Assembly: GCA_002778785.1 (NCBI GenBank) | Contig: PEZS01000004.1 | Coordinates: 27,293-88,396 of the forward strand | DNA from: Bdellovibrionales bacterium CG10_big_fil_rev_8_21_14_0_10_45_34 | Lineage (GTDB): Bacteria > Bdellovibrionota > Bdellovibrionia > Bdellovibrionales > 1-14-0-10-45-34 | Reading direction: 5' to 3' | DNA length: 61,104 nucleotides | In this document: piece after piece, positions 55,619-61,104 of the stretch | Numbering within the stretch: the stretch's first letter is position 1 | How the letters are laid out: every line of letters begins with the position of its first letter | Translations under genes and position numbers: made by a program | Notes under the pieces: model-generated | Told to the model about the DNA's origin: nothing | The model's input: the letters and a program-made list of their open reading frames with translations, nothing else | Database searches by the model: none

Positions 55619-56353
55619 ATGAAATACAGCGTCTGGGCGCAAACTGACCGCGGATTAAAGAGGCAAACCAACCAGGATACTTTCCTTATTGATAGGGAGC
55701 TGGCTCTATTTGCTGTAGCCGATGGAATGGGCGGGCATAAAGGGGGCGAGGTAGCTTCTGCGTTGGCAGTGCAAACAATTCGCGAGGTTGTATCAGAAAG
55801 TTTTGAAAAGGACGCGGGCAAACGTCCACTTGACCTTATTTCGGATGCATTTTTAGAGGCCAGTGATCGAATTTACCAAGTTGCACAAATGAAACCTTCC
55901 CTCACCGGCATGGGCACGACCATGGTCGCGATACTTCTTCGAGACAACATCGTCTATGTAGGAAATGTTGGAGATTCACGAGCTTATTTGTTTTCAGAAG
56001 GCCGCCTTTGGCAGGTGTCGGAGGATCACTCCCTTATGTGCGAGCAACTGAGAAGTGGCATACTTAAGGAAAGTGACGTTGCCGACTTCGCTTCAAAAAA
56101 CATTATCACTCGCAGCGTTGGCTTCGAGCCAAAGGTCCAGGCAGATTTGCTTTTTCGGCCAGCTAAGCCAGGTGAGATATACCTTCTTTGTTCGGACGGC
56201 GTATCTGGCATGTTGGAAGACACTGACATTGAACGAATTCTTACCCAAGCAAACGCCGATAGGATGGTCCCCGATCTCATCGAGCAGGCGAAGGATGCTG
56301 GTGGGGATGACAACATTACGGCTTTGCTCCTCTCTATAGAATCCCTCAGCTGA
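55619..56353 (+). CDS. PP2C-type serine/threonine protein phosphatase
   Basis: 244 residues. Metal-binding motifs are complete: DRGLKRQTNQDTF, AVADGMGGHKGGEVAS, MGTTMVAILL, VGNVGDSRAYL, LLCSDGVSGML and AGGDDNIT. It removes phosphate from Ser/Thr in partner proteins; a matching kinase is not in the window. Followed after 73 bases by the M23 peptidase gene. Confidence 0.94.
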   Translation: MKYSVWAQTDRGLKRQTNQDTFLIDRELALFAVADGMGGHKGGEVASALAVQTIREVVSESFEKDAGKRPLDLISDAFLEASDRIYQVAQMKPSLTGMGTTMVAILLRDNIVYVGNVGDSRAYLFSEGRLWQVSEDHSLMCEQLRSGILKESDVADFASKNIITRSVGFEPKVQADLLFRPAKPGEIYLLCSDGVSGMLEDTDIERILTQANADRMVPDLIEQAKDAGGDDNITALLLSIESLS

Positions 56354-56426
56354 AACGTGAATTGACGCATTCTGACACTGGAATTATCCTACATTTAGGG
56401 ATAGTGTTTCTTTCTAGAGGGGCGTT

Positions 56427-57419
56427 TTGGACCGAAAACACGTAACAATACTTTTGTTAACCGACCAAAAGGGCGTAGGAAGACGATTTGTTATTCCTGT
56501 AGGCTGGTTCCGGTTAGGCGTATTTGCCGCATCTTTGCTGGCGGTATTAATTGTTGCAGTTGCGGTCGATTACTCGGGACTCTTGCTTCAATCCGTTGAA
56601 AACAAAAAACTGCGCGGAGAAAACGCTCAGCTGAGATCTCAGTTTGAGGTTTTAGAAGAAAGAGTCGAGGGCTTAGAGGCAAGTCTCGAACGTGTTCGCG
56701 CTTTTACTGCAAAGCTCAAAGTAATTACTGATACCGACGATGAGGACCGTGCACTGACGCTCGCAATGGGACCCATCGACTCCTATGACGAAAACTTTGA
56801 AGAGACAGAAGATCGAGGACCCGCTTCGGTATTTTTAAAAGAAGACGCTTTGTTCTTAGATAAGCCCGTACTCGATGCAGAATCAGGGGAGCTCGCTATT
56901 GAAACCCAGCGCGGTTACAATAGTTTGTTGATTCGAGTCGAGCGAAATCTTAAAGAGTCGGCACTCAGAGAGCAGGGCACACTAGAGCTTCTTGAACTGC
57001 TGTCGAGTCGACAAAGTCTTTTGCGGTCCACTCCTTCTATCGCGCCGCTAAGAGGGTGGTTGAACTCGGAGTTTGGTTACAGAAAGCATCCCGTTACGGG
57101 ACGAGCCGTATTACATCAAGGTATCGACATCCGAGCTCCCATGGGCTCACCCGTTCGCGTTACTGCTGATGGAGTTATATCTTTTGCTGGCTACGACGGT
57201 GGTTACGGCAAGCTTGTGTCAGTCGACCATGGTTATGGTGTTGTCACACGTTACGGCCATAACTCCCAGCTGTTTGTTATCCCTGGGCAAAAGGTGAGCA
57301 GGGGTGATGTGATTTCGGCAGTCGGTGCTACCGGCCGCACAACTGGGCCCCACCTTCATTATGAAGTTCGTCTTAACGGCGTTGCCGTCGACCCCAAAAA
57401 TTACATTTTATCAGAGTAA
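56427..57419 (+). CDS. membrane-anchored M23 (LytM/NlpD-type) peptidase
   Basis: 330 residues from TTG, with AGAGGGG upstream. A short basic start, one membrane segment (LGVFAASLLAVLIVAVAVDY), a coiled coil (about 50-100), then a linker. The C-terminal M23 domain has the zinc ligands in HQGIDIRAPMG and HLHYEVRL and the strand RYGHNSQLFV. All metal ligands are present, so it may cut peptide cross-links in murein rather than act only as an amidase activator. Confidence 0.92.
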   Translation: MDRKHVTILLLTDQKGVGRRFVIPVGWFRLGVFAASLLAVLIVAVAVDYSGLLLQSVENKKLRGENAQLRSQFEVLEERVEGLEASLERVRAFTAKLKVITDTDDEDRALTLAMGPIDSYDENFEETEDRGPASVFLKEDALFLDKPVLDAESGELAIETQRGYNSLLIRVERNLKESALREQGTLELLELLSSRQSLLRSTPSIAPLRGWLNSEFGYRKHPVTGRAVLHQGIDIRAPMGSPVRVTADGVISFAGYDGGYGKLVSVDHGYGVVTRYGHNSQLFVIPGQKVSRGDVISAVGATGRTTGPHLHYEVRLNGVAVDPKNYILSE

Positions 57420-57513
57420 ATTTTCGGAATTCACAGTGCTTCAGGTTTTCAAATCTTCCATTTTTTTCAAATGAAAAATTTCTTCGAGCTACTCCCATTA
57501 ACGGGAGCAGTAA

Positions 57514-57906
57514 TTATCGCTTAGAGTATTGGAATCTAGCGCGTGCACCTTTTTGGCCGTATTTTTTACGCTCAACTTCTCTTGGGTCGCGAGTTAAAAA
57601 TCCAGCTTTCTTAAGTGCAGGCCTAAGGGTCTCATCAAGAGAACAAAGTGCACGAGCAACGCCGTGTCTGATAGCGCCAGCTTGACCGGCTTCGCCCCCG
57701 CCTCTTACTGAAATCATAAGGTCGACATCTGACCTCTTACCGGCAAGCTCTAAAGACTGCATGCTCACCTTTAGGGAAGTACTTCGCTTCAGGTATTCTT
57801 CGATGGGCCTTTTGTTAACGACGATTTTTCCTTTTCCGGGCTTAAGAAAAACTTTCGCTGAGGCTTCTTTTCTTCTTCCAGTCGCGTAGTATACCTTTTC
57901 AGCCAT
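57514..57906 (-). CDS. rpsI: 30S ribosomal protein S9
   Basis: 130 residues. [19 protein letters not shown] at the start, [19 protein letters not shown] in the middle and the conserved tail [17 protein letters not shown] are canonical. It is the last gene of the truA-rplM-rpsI run. A hairpin CTCCC/GGGAG (about 57490-57505) lies after the stop, without an adjacent T-run on the transcribed strand. Confidence 0.98.
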   Translation of the reverse strand: MAEKVYYATGRRKEASAKVFLKPGKGKIVVNKRPIEEYLKRSTSLKVSMQSLELAGKRSDVDLMISVRGGGEAGQAGAIRHGVARALCSLDETLRPALKKAGFLTRDPREVERKKYGQKGARARFQYSKR

Positions 57907-57920
57907 TGCGGCACTTCTCC

Positions 57921-58355
57921 TTAGTGTTTAATCTCAACCAATTGCGGCTTTTGAGCCACGTGAGGGTGCTCTCCGCCTGCGTAAATTTTTAGTTTCGTCA
58001 AAAGATGCCGAGAAAGTTTGTTCTTCGGAAGCATGCCCTTTACAGCATCATAGATGATGAAAGAGGGGTCTTTAACTAGCATTTCAGCAGCCGTCGTTTC
58101 TTTCATAGAACCAAAAAAACGAGAGTGTCTGTAATACTTCTTTGAATCCCATTTTCCGCCGGTTAATTCTACTTTGTCACAATTAATGACGACAACAAAA
58201 TCACCATTATCAACATGGCTGGTGAACGTGGGTTTGTTTTTTCCGCGCAAAAGTTCGGCAATTTGAGTCGCCAAACGACCTACTTTTTTGCTATTTGCAT
58301 CTACCAAAACCCAATTTCTTTCAGCGGTTTCGGCATTGGCCATGAACGTCGACAT
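57921..58355 (-). CDS. rplM: 50S ribosomal protein L13
   Basis: 144 residues, standard length. [45 protein letters not shown] and the C-terminal [11 protein letters not shown] are family hallmarks. Located 14 bases before rpsI and 27 after truA; these genes commonly form one operon with TruA. Confidence 0.98.
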   Translation of the reverse strand: MSTFMANAETAERNWVLVDANSKKVGRLATQIAELLRGKNKPTFTSHVDNGDFVVVINCDKVELTGGKWDSKKYYRHSRFFGSMKETTAAEMLVKDPSFIIYDAVKGMLPKNKLSRHLLTKLKIYAGGEHPHVAQKPQLVEIKH

Positions 58356-58382
58356 GAGAAGCTCCTTACGAAGTCCTCGGTT

Positions 58383-59360
58383 TTAAATTTCCCGGCATTC
58401 TTTGTCAAGATCTTCAGGATAGTTAACTCTGACAAGATAGAGACCCCAGGCCGGGGCCGTCTTGAGGGCGGCCTTGCGATCTTTCGCCGCCAAGATGCGC
58501 CCGATCTCGTTAGAAGGGCGTTTGTGGACAGCCAACTGGATCTGGGTCCCCACGAGGTTACGAACCATTTGCTTCAAAAATCCATCTCCCACGATGGTAA
58601 AATCATAGAATCTGTCTTCTAACGGGATCTTTTCTACCAGGGAACTCCTGGCAAAGCTGGGCTCTTCATACGCCGCCATCGCGGCCGGCTCGCCTTGCCG
58701 CAGCGGGATGAGGGCGGCGCTTTCGCCACTGACGGCGTTCAAAGATCTAGCCTTGGTTTTCTCGTCAGCACACGCGGTTAAAGGTTTTTCAGGGAAGCTC
58801 TCAATGTGATTCCAGGCTGGCTGGCACGTCCATTTTGCGGAAAACACAGTTCTCACGTTGTGTTTAGTTTTTGTTCCCGAGTTTTTGAACGAGGTAAAAT
58901 CGTGCGTTCCTTCGATCTGGGCGGCCAATGCATTAAGTTCTGAGAGGTCGAGCGATGTTCGTACCCATTGAGCGACATTGCGAAAGAGGGGTGAGGGTCT
59001 GAGTGCGTTGTACACCCGGTAGCGGTATATCTTAGAGACGGCAGAGGCCATCGCATGAAAGTGAGGGGGTGCAATAAACGCCCGCCTGCAAATTATCGAG
59101 TCGGGTAAAAGGCTGTTCAGGCTGTAGCAAAAATCCGCTGTTTCTAAAAGTTTGAGCGATCGAAAATGAATGGTTTGCTCGATCGCGTGTACTCCCGCAT
59201 CGGTGCGCCCCGATGCAAGAACGGTGATTTTCGTACCAAAGAGGGAGCTCAAAGCATCTTCGATAACCTGCTGAATGCAAGGCTTTTGAAAGTTGCTTTG
59301 GCGCTGCCAACCCCCGTGAGGCGTGCCGTCGTAGCTAATCGTGAGACGGTATTTGATCAT
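58383..59360 (-). CDS. truA: tRNA pseudouridine synthase A
   Basis: 325 residues, about 60 longer than usual. The catalytic aspartate is in ASGRTDAGVHA, and SKIYRYRVYN, GTHDFTSFKNSGT and GDGFLKQMVRNLVG follow. The extra length is one polar, Ala/Pro-rich insert (about residues 185-250) between the forefinger region and the C-terminal strands, encoded by unusually GC-rich DNA (58660-58760). TruA modifies positions 38-40 of tRNA anticodon arms. Confidence 0.94.
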   Translation of the reverse strand: MIKYRLTISYDGTPHGGWQRQSNFQKPCIQQVIEDALSSLFGTKITVLASGRTDAGVHAIEQTIHFRSLKLLETADFCYSLNSLLPDSIICRRAFIAPPHFHAMASAVSKIYRYRVYNALRPSPLFRNVAQWVRTSLDLSELNALAAQIEGTHDFTSFKNSGTKTKHNVRTVFSAKWTCQPAWNHIESFPEKPLTACADEKTKARSLNAVSGESAALIPLRQGEPAAMAAYEEPSFARSSLVEKIPLEDRFYDFTIVGDGFLKQMVRNLVGTQIQLAVHKRPSNEIGRILAAKDRKAALKTAPAWGLYLVRVNYPEDLDKECREI

Positions 59361-59568
59361 GATTAGCTTTTACCTATACCTTGCAAGAAAGGCTAAAGGA
59401 ATTAGGGATACGTTTTGAAATCTACCGGGATGGCCTTGCGGTGGACCGAGTCCTTTGGGCGATAGCGCTGAAAGGCGCCCACCCACCGTAAAGCTTTGCC
59501 GGCCACATCGACCCACGCGTTTCCTAGCCTTTGTCTTTACGATCTCGGGGTGGCCGTCGGGGTAGGGT
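59361..59568 (-). other. gap upstream of truA with a protein-like but startless open stretch
   Basis: No complete gene. Between stop codons at 59537-59539 and 59402-59404 (minus strand) a 44-codon frame reads like real protein (WVDVAGKALRWVGAFQRYRP), but it lacks a good start and ribosome site. It may be a degraded 3' end of a former gene. An alternative 71-codon frame that overlaps it looks unconvincing. Confidence 0.25.
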
Positions 59569-60264
59569 TTATTTGCCAGAGACAAAGTTCAAGATGACTC
59601 GTTGAGGACCGGTTCCTAGTTTTGTAAGAGCGCGCCCGTTGCGAATTATTTCGAAAGTGAAATTTTCAAAAGTTGCTTCTCGTTTCTTGGATGGGTTCTG
59701 CCGACCTAAGCCAGTTTCCGAAAAATAATACCGATCCAAGTAATCAACGAATTGGTTATCATCCATTAGACGCATGAGTTGGTCGAATGCTAGTGGATCA
59801 CCTTGCTCCTGAATTCCAATCCTTAAAGGTTCATAAATTGTATTCATCAAATAATTTATCTTTATCACACGGCGCTTCGAATTTGAGTTTACAAGGATGT
59901 CTCTGACAGTTTCACTTGAGCACATCGAAAACTTTCCGCCGGAAACGTAAATTTCATCGGCTTCGACACACATTTGGTGGTCGCCTCCCTCCGAGGGGAC
60001 ATTCACATTTAGAAAACTTAGAAAATATAATGAGGGGCTATCAGCTAGCCTTTTAAGACGTATGACGGGAAGCCCTTCATTTGTGAATGATTCTGCGACC
60101 TCATTTATAGGCCCTTTGGTTACCTGCTGTCGGTCCCAAAGCGCGGAGGGATGAGTCACAAATAGAACCGCTTTTGCCTTTAAGGGTGTACACGGTTGTC
60201 CAAACGCGACAGAAAATGGCAATGTCCACGTAAGAATAACTACTAGGCAGCTCTGGATTCGCAT
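59569..60264 (-). CDS. secreted protein of unknown function
   Basis: 231 residues. Signal peptide (MRIQSCLVVILTWTLPFSVAFG) with cleavage before QPCTP. Three or four cysteines in the mature part (PCTPLK, MCVEADE, MCSSETV) could form disulphides. A C-terminal strand pair (FTFEIIRNGRALTKL, RVILNFVSG) closes the protein. No family is recognised. CAGGAG lies seven bases before the ATG. It is followed by truA after about 208 bases. Confidence 0.75.
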   Translation of the reverse strand: MRIQSCLVVILTWTLPFSVAFGQPCTPLKAKAVLFVTHPSALWDRQQVTKGPINEVAESFTNEGLPVIRLKRLADSPSLYFLSFLNVNVPSEGGDHQMCVEADEIYVSGGKFSMCSSETVRDILVNSNSKRRVIKINYLMNTIYEPLRIGIQEQGDPLAFDQLMRLMDDNQFVDYLDRYYFSETGLGRQNPSKKREATFENFTFEIIRNGRALTKLGTGPQRVILNFVSGK

Positions 60265-60885
60265 TTAATTTCTCCTGTCCTCATCAATGCAATTCGGGGG
60301 CCTGGCGCTTGTGATTCGGGTGGCACACAACTTAGTGCCGTAAATTTTAGTCCAAAACTCAATATTTAAAGGGGGCTGCTTGGCTGTAAAAGCGCGGGCT
60401 TTTCGTAAGTCTACCAAAATTAGGGCGCGGATCTTCGGCCGGGTTGCTTCTTGAGACGTAAGACTCATCCGTTACTTTTTTAGACATCGCGGGAGCTCAA
60501 CGTACTCGTTCGCTTTTTGTTTGTACTTCTACTTCTACTTCTACTTCTATTTGTATTTGCGTGGCACTGTCGCTTCGCAACTCTATGTAACCCATCAGTC
60601 ACTGTGGATGCTATAGACATTGAACTTTATTTCAAAACTTGTTGACTAGGTTTTCGCACTCTTAGTTGGCCATAGGTTTAGCGTGGGATGTCCGCCACGT
60701 TAGGGGATTCGTGTTTGTCTTGAACAGCCCACTACAGGCTAGGTTCCGTTCGTTTACATTTGAGTATTTGGCTCACTGAAGTGACACATCAATTTCAAGG
60801 AATCTTCGAAAATGCGCGTTTCAAAACCCGTGTTAGGGTGGCCAAAAGCAAAGAAAAACGATGAATGCGAAAGAAAGGAAGTGCA
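60265..60885. other. 620-bp gene-free stretch
   Basis: I see no convincing gene here. Contents are a hexanucleotide tandem repeat (60524-60559), a near-miss sigma-54 sequence at about 60561-60580 and a TTGACT box at about 60640. AAGGAAG lies just before the HNH-type gene. An open frame of 67 codons on the minus strand (60265-60468) lacks any protein-like signature. Confidence 0.5.
60524..60559 (+). repeat. hexanucleotide tandem repeat
   Basis: Four perfect TACTTC units are followed by two TATTTG units. The array is intergenic, about 330 bases upstream of the HNH-type gene. A six-base unit changes spacing rather than reading frame. Confidence 0.85.
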
Positions 60886-61104
60886 ATGAATCCAAAAGAT
60901 CTGAAAGACCAAGAACTCTTAAGTAAAACGAAGTCACTAGTGCAAAAAGAGCGAGAACTCCTTACCGAGGTTCTTCAACATATGCGCGAGATAGATCGGC
61001 GAAAACTCTACAGTGATCTCGGGTACCGCAGCCTTTTTGACTATGCCGTCAAAGAGCTCGGCTATTCTGAAGGACAAGCAGCAAGACGCATTCAAGCACT
61101 GCGG
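60886..61104 (+). CDS. N-terminal part of an HNH-endonuclease-type (DUF222-like) protein, cut by window edge
   Basis: 73 codons visible, open to the last base. The helical start (LLSKTKSLVQKERELLTEVL) and the block LYSDLGYRSLFDYAVKELGY with SEGQAARRIQALR are characteristic of the N-terminal region of HNH-endonuclease proteins that occur in several copies in Bdellovibrio genomes. The catalytic HNH part would lie beyond the window. AAGGAAG precedes the ATG. Confidence 0.7.
   Translation, partial: MNPKDLKDQELLSKTKSLVQKERELLTEVLQHMREIDRRKLYSDLGYRSLFDYAVKELGYSEGQAARRIQALR

Noticed and set aside
60265-60468. 67-codon minus-strand open frame upstream of the secreted-protein gene
   Set aside because: Directly abuts the real start, has no ribosome site, no protein-like pattern and no membrane or signal segment.
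60561-60580. TGGCAC followed by TTCGC, sigma-54-like
   Set aside because: The -12 element lacks the GC at the required position.
1-61104. tRNA genes, rRNA genes, CRISPR arrays, insertion sequences or prophage
   Set aside because: No cloverleaf-like sequence, spacer-repeat array, transposase or phage gene was recognised in either strand; a dedicated scan was not possible.

Overview
The window looks like chromosome from a predatory or predator-related bacterium of the Bdellovibrionota (Bdellovibrio/Pseudobdellovibrio type). I infer this from three short flagellins in one neighbourhood, the many secreted proteins without recognisable families, two lytic-transglycosylase-like proteins, a MpaA-type murein amidase, and a truncated HNH-type ORF at the right edge of a kind common in that group. 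GC content appears moderate. I see no rRNA, tRNA, CRISPR array or insertion sequence. Species was not determined.

Left third (1-29 kb): mostly housekeeping and envelope genes. On the minus strand are a UbiB/AarF kinase-like protein (cut by the window edge), RNase R, a small membrane protein, a lytic transglycosylase with a very large insert in its catalytic domain, and valyl-tRNA synthetase. A plus-strand lipoprotein with a C-terminal transglycosylase-like domain follows. Then come glutaryl-CoA dehydrogenase, a DUF4143-type ATPase, purD and a secreted protein. A minus-strand operon at 17.9-22.9 kb encodes MpaA, a HAD phosphatase, a histidine kinase that has lost its ATP-binding motifs, and an NtrC-family sigma-54 activator. 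Next are glmU-glmS, a 129-bp inverted repeat at the glmS stop codon, an SRPBCC protein, trmFO and a DciA-like protein.

Middle (29-43 kb): flagellar filament region. Flagellin 1 lies apart from flagellins 2 and 3. Between them are a secreted protein of unknown family, lgt, and a roughly 1257-residue multi-pass membrane protein of unknown family. After flagellin 3 follow flaG, fliD, fliS and a fliT-like gene.

43.4-53.7 kb: a near-continuous co-directional run begins just after a good sigma-54 promoter match at 43454-43469. It encodes a TPR protein, a Rossmann-like protein, two GT9 glycosyltransferases flanking a tiny overlapping gene, an unknown protein, a complete histidine kinase, a single-domain response regulator and a PilZ-like protein. 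It runs on without a gap into rsmD, coaD and an aspartate aminotransferase. The complete kinase shares a cysteine-containing PAS-like segment with the degenerate kinase at 19.6-21.5 kb. A possible model is that the two kinases and the NtrC regulator belong to one circuit controlling the sigma-54 operon. The model is inference.

Right end (53.8-61.1 kb): a DUF2802-like coiled-coil protein and a small partner, a TonB-like protein, a PP2C phosphatase, a membrane-anchored M23 peptidase, the minus-strand genes truA-rplM-rpsI preceded by a secreted unknown, a 620-bp gene-free stretch with a hexanucleotide repeat, and the start of the HNH-type gene.
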